Part shown: positions 36,171-47,800 of the stretch, piece by piece
How positions within the stretch are numbered: position 1 is the stretch's first letter
Layout of the letters: every line of letters begins with the position of its first letter
Assembly (NCBI GenBank): GCA_019914995.1
Contig: CM034142.1
Coordinates: 5,723,031-5,787,030, forward strand
Source of the DNA: Acanthochlamys bracteata
Lineage: Eukaryota > Streptophyta > Magnoliopsida > Pandanales > Velloziaceae
DNA: 64,000 nucleotides
Direction: 5' to 3'
The notes under the pieces: generated by a model
The model's input: the letters and a program-made list of their open reading frames with translations, nothing else
Told to the model about the DNA's origin: nothing
Database searches by the model: none
Translations under genes and position numbers: made by a program

Positions 36171-36481
36171 GCATTAGCAACCGAGTAAGCATAGCCTCTA
36201 GTGTAAATAGCGACGAACACAATGTTGGTCGCTAAGGCTTTAGCGACTATTTTGACTTGGTCGCTGATATTTCTGATGATCTAGTTTTGTTGCTCGTTGT
36301 CGATTTAATCATTAGCAACCAGCTATTTTTTCTGGTCGTGATTAATATTGACAATTAGCTTTTGACGACCGGTTTTGAGACTATTTTTTTAATGACAAAT
36401 AGTAATTGCGATCAATTTGTGCAACATCGACTTATTTTCTTGTCACTGTTTTGTTTTTTATTAGTATGCTTTGTTGTAGTG
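36171..36481. mobile_element. CACTA-type element end (truncated)
   Basis: Ends in TTTGTTGTAGTG (36470-36481), the complement of a CACTACAACAAA terminus, and has many subterminal TAGCGAC/GTCGCT/AGCAACC motifs. No matching CACTA start was found to the left, so this is a truncated piece or a short derivative. Confidence 0.55.
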
Positions 36482-37160
36482 TCAATGCTCATATTTTAGA
36501 AAGATATTTCGCAATCAAGTCATCGAACAATTTTTATAGTACAAAATAAAAAAAATTAGATTTATCTCAAACATTCAATTATAAAGAAAAGTATGCTAAC
36601 ATAAACTTAAACCATATAAATATTACCTCCAACTCTAACCACATATCACTTGTAAATATTATTGCATTTGAGGTCAATATATTGGTGATTCTTCTCCATT
36701 TGTCCTTTACCAGTTGTTCTGAACGGGCCTTATGTTTTTGTTTAAGGCAACATATTAGGATCGTATAATGCATCTGTTGAGAATGCTTTGCGCTATTGTC
36801 ACATCCTTCTTTTTGGGACGAAATGAGTGTAGGAGCTGATCAAGTCTCATGTCGTCCAGACGCCGTCGAATATGGCATCAGTTGCCATGAAATTTAAGAA
36901 AATTAATAATGCATCTGATCTGGTGTTACAAAGTAAAAAGCTTATATAATTATCCGAAGAATGAGTACGACGAGACTAAAACAAGATGGTAGAAATAAAT
37001 CAATTCAACAGTCGCACTGGTCCATTACCATTTATCAATGCAAGAAAGGGTCTCAATCCAACTCTAGGTTCTATGGACTTTTTTTAATTAGAAGTAGTCT
37101 AAACATTTTCCCCCACAGAAATCACCCAGGAAGCTCGTACTTTTTTATATGGTATACTAT
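36482..37160. other. gene-free stretch
   Basis: Short frames at 36579-36773 and 36961-37200 show no domain. No RNA gene or clear repeat is seen. Confidence 0.3.
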
Positions 37161-37422
37161 AGAGGCGTTTGGGATTGCTTATGAAATGAAACTTTTGTGA
37201 AATGAAGGGTATTTTTGTCCATTTTGAAAAAACGAGCTTTATTTTTTTTACTTCAAAAAAAATAATAAAAATATGCAATAAAAAGATCTCACTTCGTAGA
37301 ATTTTTCTACACTTTCTAAATTTTTAAATAAATTTTTTATATACTTATAAAATATATATTGAAAAACGTGAAATGGAGAATTGAAAAGTTTTGTTGGGGA
37401 AAAGCTGAACCAAACAGCCCCT
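37161..37422. mobile_element. short MITE, hAT-like ends
   Basis: Left end AGGCGTTTGGGATTGC and right end GAACCAAACAGCCCCTATG form imperfect inverted repeats of about 12-14 bp around an AT-rich core of about 260 bp. It lies about 130 bp downstream of the stop of the minus-strand inhibitor gene. The target duplication is not clear. Confidence 0.45.
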
Positions 37423-37551
37423 ATGTTTTGGAGAGACAGGTAGAAGTATGAAATAATACGATTTGAAGTACTTTTTCTCAAAAATTATTTATTCAAATAA
37501 CATTAACTACCACTATATTCTGAAGTTTGGTTATAAAAAAAAAATAGCTAA

Positions 37552-37947
37552 TCAATTTTTATCATGAGATCCTGTAGGGTCATTGATGTGGTAATTGTGG
37601 TTATCCAACTGCACGCTAATAACTCCTGTTGCTTTCTTCAAATGTTCCGCTTGTTCAGGGCTGAGGCGTGCAGCGAAGCCATGAATCTGGCGGTAAATAT
37701 ATACCAGCTCAGGCTTGAACCCTCCTGGTGTAGCTTTGGCAACAGAGTTTAGTAAGGAGTGAAACCACTGGTTGTCCTCGGTGAACTTAGCCGGTGGGGA
37801 TTTGACGTAGACGATATAAACATTTGATGTATTCGAATTTTCCTCTGCTGCTTGTTTGCACAATACGGCCAGAGGTTGGAGTAGGAGAAGAGTTAATAAA
37901 AGCAATGCAAAAGCAGGTGCAGAAGAAGAAGTAGCGGAGAGCGCCAT
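37552..37947 (-). CDS. secreted subtilisin propeptide-like inhibitor (I9 domain only)
   Basis: One exon, 131 aa. An N-terminal signal peptide is visible (hydrophobic run of about residues 11-29, cleavage near LCKQ), then a single inhibitor-I9 domain at about 43-122: VYIVYVK at the first strand, FHSLLNSV helix, LVYIYRQIHGFAARLSPEQA, and GVISVQLDN..Y. This is the propeptide fold of plant subtilases. The frame then ends with no catalytic subtilase domain behind it, which matches the small stand-alone propeptide-like inhibitors (SPI type) rather than a truncated protease. The ATG at 37947 is chosen because the upstream in-frame Met at 38064 lies beyond the TATA box. Expected role: inhibitor or chaperone of secreted subtilases. 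A protease pseudogene is the alternative, but the intact frame and promoter argue against it. Confidence 0.85.
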   Translation of the reverse strand: MALSATSSSAPAFALLLLTLLLLQPLAVLCKQAAEENSNTSNVYIVYVKSPPAKFTEDNQWFHSLLNSVAKATPGGFKPELVYIYRQIHGFAARLSPEQAEHLKKATGVISVQLDNHNYHINDPTGSHDKN

Positions 37948-38044
37948 TGATAGTACTATTTGAGTAGAGAACTCAAACTTCTTTACAACAGTAGTATGGA
38001 AAAGTAATATTGCTTGTGTAGAGCTGGTAGGCTGGAATTGATGA

Positions 38045-38053
38045 ATATATATA
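38045..38053 (-). promoter_or_regulatory. TATA box of the propeptide inhibitor gene
   Basis: TATATATAT on the minus strand, about 100 bp before the chosen ATG. It would put the transcription start near 38015-38020, leaving a 5' UTR of about 70 nt, and it excludes the Met at 38064 as the start. Confidence 0.6.
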
Positions 38054-38059
38054 GTAGAA

Positions 38060-39255
38060 TGCAAGAGGAGTTACATTGAGGTAAAAGTAAATGAGAATAT
38101 TTCAGTTAGATATAGATGAGTAGATTCGTGTTTGCATTCATGCAAAATTGTTTCGGTTTGTTGGCAAACATTTTAGAAACCTTTAAGAAAACTGTACTTT
38201 GCTGCTTAAATTTACCGAAAGGGGAGAAGTTATGGACTATTATTTCTGTAGTATTTACTTAAAGTAAACTCTGTCAGATAGTTTTTGTTAAGATAGATTT
38301 CCGTTTCATTATAAGTTTAAAAGTGGCATTAATTGTGACGAATTATACCGGTGCCAATACGTAAAATATACTTTTATTTGTTTGAATATTTTAAATATAA
38401 TAGACGATTACTGTCAAGTATTTATTAGAACAATAACATAACTTTTTATGAGCATATTTAAAAAAAAATAAAATTACTTGAATTAGCAGATTATATAAAA
38501 TAATTTATAAAATATCAACTATCTAAAACGTTAATATTGACAACTTTTTCCTATTTATATAATGGTTATTTGTTTCTATTTAGTTCAATATCAAATATTT
38601 TAAAAGATTAATTTGTGTTTAAATTAATCAATATTTTCACATAAAGTTAATAGCGATTATCTTGCACAAATTAAATCCATAATAGGAAAGATTTCTTTTT
38701 GTTAGAGTTTCTTTGCAAAATAACTCAAGAGTATGATATTAGTTTTAGTTTGAACATATATGGAGATTTTTTTAAAACGACAACTTTTTACAGAACAGTT
38801 AGACTGCAATTTGGGAAATAGAAAACAACACAAAAATAGTATGCTACTTTAATCTGCACAGCAAAAGTTAGTAAGTAAATCAATGTAAAATTGAAAAATA
38901 GTCAAAATCATAGTACACACATTTTTTACGAAGTTTGGAAAATATTTTGTATATGTCCACGACCACTCTGATTTTAGAGATATATTCATATTATCTTTTG
39001 TCAAGAATATAAATACCTACATTTGATGTTCTGCCGAATACTTCTGCCTCAATAGAATTTTCTTTTAAGGCGAACTCTTTACAACCTCCTTACTCCAAGT
39101 CTCTTCGGCTGCACATGCAAGCTTTAACCAAGGTTTATAATAAATTTCTTACTTTTCATATAGATTATAGGTTCTCACTTACAACACAAAATCACTATTT
39201 TATTATGATGAAAATTCTAACTGACGGTGATACACCTTCAACACTAATTGATAGG
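38060..39255. other. upstream AT-rich region, no gene
   Basis: Promoter side of the inhibitor gene up to about 38300, then AT-rich sequence with no open frame or recognisable repeat border until the LTR starts. Confidence 0.35.
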
Positions 39256-40925
39256 TGATGAAGATAAAATCACCTAAAAAATTTTTATTAATCCTATCTT
39301 AATTTATTCAATAAGTACACGATTATTGTCTACTGTATAATAGATTTCGAATTTATTTCATAAAGATTGATGATAATTCTAATCCAAACTAAACTATCAA
39401 AATTTTATTTTTTTGTAAGTCAGTCAAAAGTGTACGAAAGCTATAAAAAAAAAATACTGATAGATAAAATAGAGATGAAATAATTAGAATTATAGTATCA
39501 ACCATTACTGCTTTTAATTTAATTCTTAAATAAATGAGATACTAGATGATTATAATTATGAAGAGTTTGTACCTAACATTTTGGTCTAGTTCTTAAACAC
39601 GATTTCTAATTATGATCTTAAACTTGATTCAAAAAAATAAAAATACCTATCTATAGTGTTATTCTAACATTTTATTTAGAAATTACTAAAAATGCCTAAG
39701 AACTCATAAATCATTGCTCTACTAAATACTAACTATAATTATTAATTCTGTGATTTATAAACTATGCTTCGATTGGTCCTCGAGAATACAACTATTAAAA
39801 TAGTCTAGATATCAAATCTAATGTTAATCAGATATATAAAAACAACTAAATATCTTTCCATACGATAATTAGCAACTCATAATCAAACAAAAAAAATCTA
39901 TACATCATAAAGTTTGTTTCAAAATTGCACGATTTTCGTCTACCGTATAACAGGTAACGAGTTTATTTCATAAAAATTGTTGATAATTCTATTTCAAACT
40001 AAACTATCAAAATTTTATTTTTGTGTAAGTCAGTCAAAAGTGTACGAAAGCTATAAAAACAAAATAAAATACGGATAGATAAAATAGAGATGAAATAATT
40101 GGAATTATAGTATCCACCATCACTGCTTCTAATTTAATTTTTAAATAAATGAGATACTAGATGATTATAATTGTGAAGGATTTATACCTAATATTTTGGT
40201 CTAGTTCTTAAGCACGATTTCTAATTATGATCTTAAATTTGATTCAGTATAAAATTATCTATCTATAGTGTTATTCTAATATTTTATTTAGAAATTACTA
40301 AAAATGCTTAAGAAATTATAAATCATTGCTCTACTAAATACTAACTATATTTATTAATTTTGTGATTTATACACTATGCTTCGATTGGTACTGGAGAATA
40401 CAACTATTAAAATAGTCTACATATAAAATCTAATGTTAATCAGATATATAAACACAACTAAATATCTTTCCATACGATAATTAGCAACTCATAATTAAAC
40501 AAAAAATAATATACATCATATAATATTCAAAAAGTAAATAAATTTACTTGAATTTCATTCTTAACTCTAGTTAGGAAGAATTTAGTTACTCATATTAGAA
40601 TTATAGACAACAAAACAAAATTAAATAAACAAGAGTAAAAAAAAAGAAAATCAAATCTGATGATCTTTTCTTTTTCTAATGTAGATCTTTAGATTAGTAG
40701 CAGCTCTCGGGATTTCGTTCGGCTCGAATCTCCGCTTTGGAAATCAACATCGACTTGAAGAGAAAACTTTCAAGAAGAAGCCAGAAATTTCTATAAATCT
40801 AGAGGATTTTCTTAATCACCGGTTTGCGCAGCCGTCTCGATACCCCCTAGTGTTTCACGCGCCACCTTTTATTTCTTCTCTCGCTCAGCCACCCACGTGA
40901 TCTTTTTCTTTTTCTCCTCCCTGGC
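39256..40925 (-). repeat. gypsy LTR, minus orientation, with an internal tandem duplication
   Basis: On the minus strand this matches the 3' part of the LTR at 60616-61940: GAGGACCAATCGAAGCATAG (against GAGGACCAATCGGAGCATAA), AATATGAGTAACTAAATTC, CTTTCGTACACTTTTGAC and an end in GATTTTATCTTCATCA at 39256. The LTR body is repeated in tandem: 39296-39905 and 39906-40515 are about 610 bp each and very alike (GTAAGTCAGTCAAAAGTGTA in both, at about 39414 and 40026). No PBS or internal domain follows at 39255, so it is a solo LTR or an LTR cut from its body. The upstream border near 40925 is approximate. Confidence 0.72.
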
Positions 40926-41338
40926 CCACTTGATGGCCTAAATCAAGATTAAGTAATGCTAATGAGTCACTAAGGACGTGTTTTAAGTGCATGGAACTCT
41001 AATTTTTTCTGGTCAGAATTAGAATTCTACACACTTTTCGTGTTTCATTTTGGACGTTGAACTCAAAACTTCAATTCCAGTTTAACACGGGTGGAACTCC
41101 AGTTCCGCTCATTTATTGCATTCACTTCTTCTTACACGCTCTTCGTTGCTGTTCTTCCCTCTCATTTATTGCATTTCCGTGTTGCGGACGGTTGTTCCCA
41201 CTCTCTTCTTCTTTTCTCCTCTTCAACTTGCCCGCCCACTTCAACCCTCCGCCGCAATCACCCGCAAAATCGATACGATTTTACTGCAGTTTTGTGGACC
41301 CCATCGTCTTATTCACCTTTGCTTCTAGCGCGCTATTA

Positions 41339-43003
41339 ATGGAGTTGCAGTTTGAGGAGTTCCGTTCGTGACTGGACGAATCTACCACTGTTCGAGACTA
41401 AATCCATGAAAGTCGCCGCTAAAATGGAGTCTTCTAACAGGATTCTTCATGCTACTCTCCACCTTGCTCACCAGTCTCGGTCTCTCAATGGTCTTTTTTC
41501 TTTACTATTGTTAGGGTTTGCATTTAATCACATGTGCTTTACTTACATTAGAAATTCTTATTTTAGAGTGACATTTTGGTAAAACTCGGCATTTTTTGAA
41601 ATAGTAATATGAAATTGGAATTTATTTTGGGTTGTTGTTCCTATGTTAGTGAGATTTGTGTTAGTTCTTGTTGTGCCATTGCGTGTCTACCTATATGCTT
41701 CACTCAAGTGCTTCATCTTGGATGGAGTCACTAGGTAATGCCATTTATATGTTATAAACATTTGTTTTTGGAATGCTATTGTCTGTTTTGGGAGTGCTCC
41801 ACTTGCAATCTCGGAGTTTCCCCTATTAATGTTTTGGTATTTCTAAAATATTGTTTTGATATTCTGAGCTTAATGTAAGATTTTTGTAGAATATAGGAGG
41901 TTAGGGATTAATGTTTCTTGTTGTATATAACCAGAGCTTCTGGAGAAGGCGAAGGCAGAAATTATAGACCTTGAATATCTTTTTGACCAGCTTGCTGAGA
42001 TCATACGCGGATGCCCTGGACAGTATTACAGGTTGTTTATCTTTCAGAGCATTGTTAGTTTCTTGTTTGATGGCTTTTGGTTAGAAGATTATGTGCGATT
42101 ACATGAGGGTATCACTAAATCAAGTACCATGAAGACTGGAGGAACGAGGCTCAAACAACGGTATCACTGCTGGTGTTTATGCACTGGCTGGAGACTGGAA
42201 ATCTCTTGGTTCATACCGAAGCTGAATGAAAACTTGAAGAACATCCTTCTATTTCGAAAAGGCAATTCTATTATGCCCAATTCATCTTAAGATTGTTTTT
42301 ACATAAGAGTCATGTTTGACGCTGCCTAACATGGACAAAGCTTCATATGTTTTGTTTCATTTTTCTGGAGATCAATTAATGGCTGTGTCAACATAGGGGG
42401 GAAGGATATAGCCCTTACATATCTGTAGTTTGTAGCAATTGTAGCAATTACCTTGCCCTGCTATAAAATTCTTGCTAAATGGTACCAAACGACTTTGTGT
42501 ATTTGAAGTCTTATAATATCCATGAAGCTTCCAAATTATTTCATAAAAAAGGTTTCCTAACATAAGGAAGATTGGAAATTGGTATTGTCCTAGGTTGGTC
42601 AAATAATAATTTGCTAATGAATAGCAAAGGATGATCTTTTGATGCAATATCTTTACTTTAGGGATTGATAATATTAACTAATAACTTGAAGTTTCTTGGT
42701 GTTGCAACCCTGATTTATGGTAAATTAAGTGACAGCTGGAGATTATGATTGCCCAAGAAAAGTGCTAAAGTTCTTAACTGATTACATGCTTCATTTCGTA
42801 TGCTCAACCTACAAAATGACTTTTTGCGCAAAAAATTTGATGGTAATATTTGAAAATGACCTTCTTTGGCTGTAAGTTCTGTCTTGGGAGTTATACCATT
42901 AGTACTTACAAGATGAATACTTTATGACATTTGTTCTCTTGTAGGTATGAAGTATGATTTGAGGAGAGTCGAGGAAGTCTATTATGATGTCAAAATTCGA
43001 GGG
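41339..43003 (+). pseudogene. TSN: translin pseudogene with introns, several disabling changes
   Basis: Translin is a small RNA/DNA-binding protein, partner of TRAX. Exon pieces in order: 41339-41490 (LQFEEFRS, stop TGA at 41369, LDESTTVRD, stop TAA at 41399, one-base insertion near 41409, then MESSNRILHATLHLAHQSRS); 41935-42031 (ELLEKAKAEIIDLEYLFDQL, CPGQYYR, good splice borders); about 42127-42250 (WRNEAQTTVSLLVFMHWLET, GNLLVHTEAE, stop TGA at 42227); about 42735-42841 (AGDYDCPRKVLKFLTD, one-base deletion near 42782, then FRMLN.QNDFLRKKFD); 42945-43002 (MKYDLRRVEEVYYDVKIRG). The exon encoding the region between the third and fourth pieces was not found. It keeps introns, so it is a duplicated rather than a processed copy. 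The C-terminal end runs directly into a transposon. Confidence 0.9.
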
Positions 43004-43797
43004 CAACATTTTGTGTTATATTTTTTGTACTTATTGTATGTTATATAAAATGTGTTACTTTGTCGTAGTCGACACGCAATATTAGCATATTTTGTGTAGT
43101 TTGTGGTATATAATACTGCAATACTAATTGTAATGTTAGTGTATAAAAGTGTATTATATTTTATGGCATGTAATATTGTAATAATTATTAGTATAATATA
43201 AGTATGATGTACATGGTATGTCAAATTGTAATGCCAATTATGATATTAATGTTATACATATGTATTTTGTAAAATTTTGATATATTTTGCGGCGTTAGTA
43301 TTGTAATGCTAATTTTTATATTTTATTATATTATATTATAATATTACGTATAAATTTATAATTATTATCTTATTATTATTATTAAAATATTATATAATTT
43401 ATATGATAAATTTATTATATAATATATAAATATTATATTAATTGAATATATTATATAATTATTAAATTTGATTATATAGAGTATAGTTAAATTTTATCTA
43501 AATAAAAATTAGTAAAATTTATTATTTAGCAAAATTTTTATTTATAAATACTATATTATTTTCAATTTAATTTAGTTCTAAATTTTAGATGCGATTGAAA
43601 TACAAAAGTTAAACTTCATTTTCACCTCAATTTCAAATATAATTGAAACACAAAATCTGAACTCCACTTTCAAATTACTTCAAAAGTTAATTGAAAAACA
43701 AAAGTTGAACTTCACTTCCAATCCATTTTTCAAGAAGCTTTACTTTCTATTTTTCACTTTCACGAAACTCAGTTACAGATATTTGAAACACGCCCTA
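43003..43797 (+). repeat. AT-rich transposon copy B at the translin 3' end
   Basis: Inverted relative to copy A (32861-33600). The right end reads ACAGATATTTGAAACACGCC and CTAATAC, a typical MITE-like terminus when complemented (AGGGCGTGTTTC). It starts within a few bases of the last recognisable translin codon, so it may have removed the natural stop. Confidence 0.55.
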
Positions 43798-44578
43798 ATA
43801 CAAAGTGTAGTGTATTTATTTTCAAATGCATGCATCACTTTCTGTTTTTTTCCAATTAATTTTTCTTAATTAGCATAAAACTATAATAAGATTATTTAGC
43901 TTATTTGTATAAAATCAAGTTTTAAAATTAAAAATATATAAATTATGTGTTTATCAATGATTTAATTGATTCATCTTGCATAACTTGCAATTGCTATGCG
44001 ATTCTTTATTTATACAATAGGTAGTTGCACTTAACTAAAAGACTCCCTTAAATTCAAAGATAAACTTTAGGAGTCCTTACTAAAACTAATACCTCAAACA
44101 AACTCTAAAAGTTTTTATTAAATCGAAATACCTAGTTGACTTCACAGGAAAGCACCTGGGTGTCTTAGTTTGGCATCCGAGTGCTTTTTGGAAAGTACCT
44201 TGGAAAAATATTGATGCCAAGGATGCCAATGGTGTCCTTGACGCCTATGGGCTACACTCGATCAAATTGATTTGATCTGCCTATGGCGCCAAAGACACTA
44301 ATCTCCTAAAATTCCAGATTAAATTGATTCTATAACTCATCAGCCGTGTTGATAGTGTCTTCAACAAAACAAGTTTCTAGAATTTTCTTCACAAGTGTGA
44401 CGAATTCGTTATTGCATATGAGCATGAGTTAATCTATTTTCAGTTCGGATTTCTTGTATGAATATTAGAGCGGTTCTGATGAAAAAATCAAGTTCGAGAT
44501 CTATTGGAATCACACTGAAAATCGTGATAAGAGAAGGCTTCAGATCGAGTATGCATAAAGTGTACTATACAGGAAAAT
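43798..44578. other. gene-free stretch
   Basis: AT-rich to 44050, then a more mixed sequence (44140-44570) with near-repeats of GGTGTC/GATGCCAA but no open frame or known repeat border. Confidence 0.3.
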
Positions 44579-45957
44579 CATAATTAGCAAATCAGAACCG
44601 GATAGCGATCAGAATTGCATTTCGGGTCGACGGGTTCCGGGTTGAGCCGATAGGTCAACTGTTGAAACAGAGAAGGTTAGCCATCCAAAGTTCGACACAA
44701 ATAATGAACCACAACGAAAAAATTGGCAAGAACAAAAAAGTTAAGTAACAATAATTAACCACAACACAAGTTACAAATTACAAAACAACTTTAGAAATCA
44801 GAATGTTTAACATAACTTGAAAATTCAAGTGCATAAAACATAGAACACAATTTTAACACTAGTAATAATTAAATGCACTTCCATTCAAAGAAATCAAGCA
44901 CTACACTAGTGTTGATTCAAATCATTGAGTGTTTAGTCAATGTGGCTATATACAATTTACAACGACAAGCAACATTTTTATCATAGTGCCTTTCGTCATT
45001 ATGAAAATCTATGTAGCTGCTTCCATGTAATGGACAACTTTCCAACATTAGCAACAAGTATCCACTCTACACATGAACTAAAGTCCATCAAATGCATAAG
45101 ATGAAGAACTCATAGTCAATGCTAAGATACTGAATGATTCCAAAAACCTATTGCAAAATCAACAACATCGAGACCAGACTAGGAACACTTATTAACCGTT
45201 TCTATCTATTTCAGTTAAACCATCGCAATTGTTAATGAAAAATTGAACAAAAAAATCATTGAAATCGAAACAAAAGAAAACGAGAAAAGAGGACAGGAGT
45301 AGTGAAACCTCCGTGTTGCCCATGAAATGCCTCGAGATTCGTAAAGCAGGTTGTGAAGAAGGAGATTAGAAAAAGCCTTTGCCATTGCTGCCACCCTGTT
45401 GTCGTCATCACTACCGTCGATCAATCAATCGCGAACCAAAGAATAAAATGAAATGGCATTAGAATGAATATACACATTAACAAAAATTCAACAATTTCCA
45501 TACACAGAAGAAGGAAATGAAAATACAAACAATGCTGAAGAGTGATCGAGCAAATTGTCGGTGGAGAGAATCACCGGAAGAAATGAGAATCGTGGGAGAA
45601 GGAAAGAAGCAACTAGTCACGGAGAAGATTAAGAACAAATATTCTAGATCGGAACACGGAAGAAGAAGAATTGAACAAAATGTGAAACAGGAGCTATGTG
45701 AAGAAGGAAGGGATGAACAAAAAGGAAGGAAGTAGAGAAGCTAAATACCAATCACATACTCACACTAACAGACAAAAATAAAAGTAATTCAATCAAGGTC
45801 AACCGTACGGGTGGTCAACTCGAAAACCGTTCGGATCGACTCGGATCAATTTGGATCATTTGTAGATCCGATATTTTGGAAATTCGAACCGATTTAGATT
45901 ACGGGTCGATGGTTTATGGATCGATCCGAATAGTTCGGTCAGAATTGGACAACTATG
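44579..45957. mobile_element. hAT-type element, 1.38 kb
   Basis: Ends CATAATTAGCAAATCAGAAC and (complement of right end) CATAGTTGTCCAATTCTGAC form imperfect inverted repeats. Flanks AGGAAAAT (44571-44578) and AAGAAAAT (45958-45965) are an 8 bp duplication with one difference. Subterminal GGGTCGA/CGGATCGA motifs match those of the 10850-11619 element. Inside, facing frames 45215-45424 (minus) and 45517-45735 (plus) show no transposase domain; the GA-rich region 45500-45740 looks like a gene leader or a captured fragment. Confidence 0.72.
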
Positions 45958-45965
45958 AAGAAAAT

Positions 45966-46920
45966 AGCATAGAAACAACAATTTCTTTTACATTATTAGT
46001 ACACTCATAGCATAAATCATAATTTTTAAATAATTATTATCATTAACATCAATTCAATGTTCAAATATTTTTTATATAATTATCAGTATAACAAAAATAT
46101 TTTTTATCAACTAAAAAGCCGACCAAAATAAAGTAGCAGGAAATAAGGATAAATATCAACTAATAACGACTGAGTTGGTATTTCTCTCGCCATTACTCAC
46201 CAAAATGAACTTCTGTCGGCATCAAAACTACTTTATCAACTAGGGTGCTGTTTGAGATAGCTAAAAAGTACAGGTTTGCTAAAAGAAACTTCTCAAAAAA
46301 AATTTCATAACTTCTTGGAAAAAAATATTTTTTACGTATAATTATCTCGTGACGTACAATTTATGCATGCCCTCTAAATTATTTAAGACAAAAAGTTTCT
46401 ATGACAATCTGCACGAATTTATTAAGTTTGAGAAACCTAAAAGCTTGCATGAAAACTACGGCCAACAGATCTTACATGTTAACAAAATCGGTAAAGTACC
46501 ATATTTAGCTACGAAACTAAGTCATATCGTAATATCTTTGCTGACATGGGCAAGGTTTAGTTGATAATAAGGTTACCGATTAAGAAAATAGTTGGTAAAA
46601 ATTTTGCTGACGACTTTAAGTACTTCAGCTGGTATTGCACTACCATACCGACTAAAGCAGACACCAATAGCTAATGATCACAAAAACCAATTATATTTCT
46701 TTTTAATTATTTATAGCTTTCTATACTAAAATTTGACCTTGGATGCTATCTAAAATTTTGATATATTATACTGATAAAAGTTTAAATAATTTGCATATTA
46801 TTATGTAATCCATCTTAATAGATGAATGGCATTTAATAATTTTTCGATATATATTTGAAGGAAATTCCTAGTGCATAAAGTAGCTTTTGTAACCTTATGA
46901 CTTCATCATGCATCAATGAT
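45966..46920. other. gene-free stretch with a possible transposon start
   Basis: AGGGTGCTGTTTGAGATAGC at 46243 has the look of a MITE terminus; no partner end was located. The frame at 46349-46564 lacks a domain. Confidence 0.3.
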
Positions 46921-46931
46921 CATGTTTCAGG

Positions 46932-47800
46932 AGCTTAGTTTGTTGAAGCCTTTAATGCAAGTATGCAACTTCTAAGAGAAGTTGTTGAAGCTGACCTCTT
47001 GGCTCTTACTGGTATATATTGTATATGTCTTTAATTTAGGTAATCAAATTGAGTTTGAGATCAAGTTCAACGTAGCTTACACCAAAGTTGTCTCTCTTGA
47101 GTTTTTTCCGAATCCTTATCAATCTGTCCACTTGTTCTTTTGCTCTTGAAATATTATAGAGGATGCAAAACAACCTCTAGATTGTAAGGAGATCAACCAC
47201 AAACTTGTCAAGGAAATAAGGTATGAAGCTAATGTTTATTAGTTTGTTTCAAAATTAAAAGCTACCAGAATTTTTCTCTCTGGTTAATCACTAAACTGAG
47301 TTTCAAAATATAGATGTATTCTTGCACAATATTGTAGTCTATATGAATTTAACTTGATGTCCATATGCACTTGCCTTTGTTGAGATATATATTTCTTCTG
47401 AATGACGTTGTAAACGGAAAAAAAGAGCAATCAAAGTAGATTACTTGCGGGTCCTTATGAGCTTGATGTTTGTGATGGACTGAATACTATGTTCTCCTGC
47501 TTGTGATGGACTGAATACTTTGATCTCCTTGGTTGTCAAGCATTTATGGACCGAACACTTATGATGAACTGAATTCTCTTTACAAAGGCATTATTATCTC
47601 AAGAGGAAAGAACATATATGGTATTATATAATTTTGTGCTTATATGTTCAGCATGTATTTGGGTATCCATTAATTTGTGAAATGTTTATTGTGCAAATAT
47701 TCTTCAAGAGAATAATTTTTGAATAACTTCACAGTTATCTGAAAGTGTTGCGGGACAAGAGCCTATAGCTGACAGCCTACCACGTTTAGGAGTGCGATCT
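46932..47800 (+). pseudogene. unidentified exon-like pieces (gene fragment)
   Basis: Three pieces with splice-like borders: FVEAFNASMQLLREVVEADL then LALTG followed by GTATAT (about 46938-47012); after TTATAG, EDAKQPLDCKEINHKLVKEI then R and GTATG (about 47159-47220); and LSESVAGQEPIADSLPRLGV (about 47734-47795). Phases of the first two junctions fit. I do not recognise the protein; the composition is of a soluble helical protein. No start or stop exon was found, so it is a fragment. Confidence 0.3.

Noticed and set aside
37948..38064. Longer N-terminus of the propeptide inhibitor starting at 38064
   Set aside because: It would place the start upstream of the TATA box and bury the signal peptide.
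47420..47570. Repeated GTGATGGACTGAATACT units as a CRISPR-like or satellite array
   Set aside because: Only two to three imperfect units, uneven spacing; a local duplication in a plant intron-like sequence.
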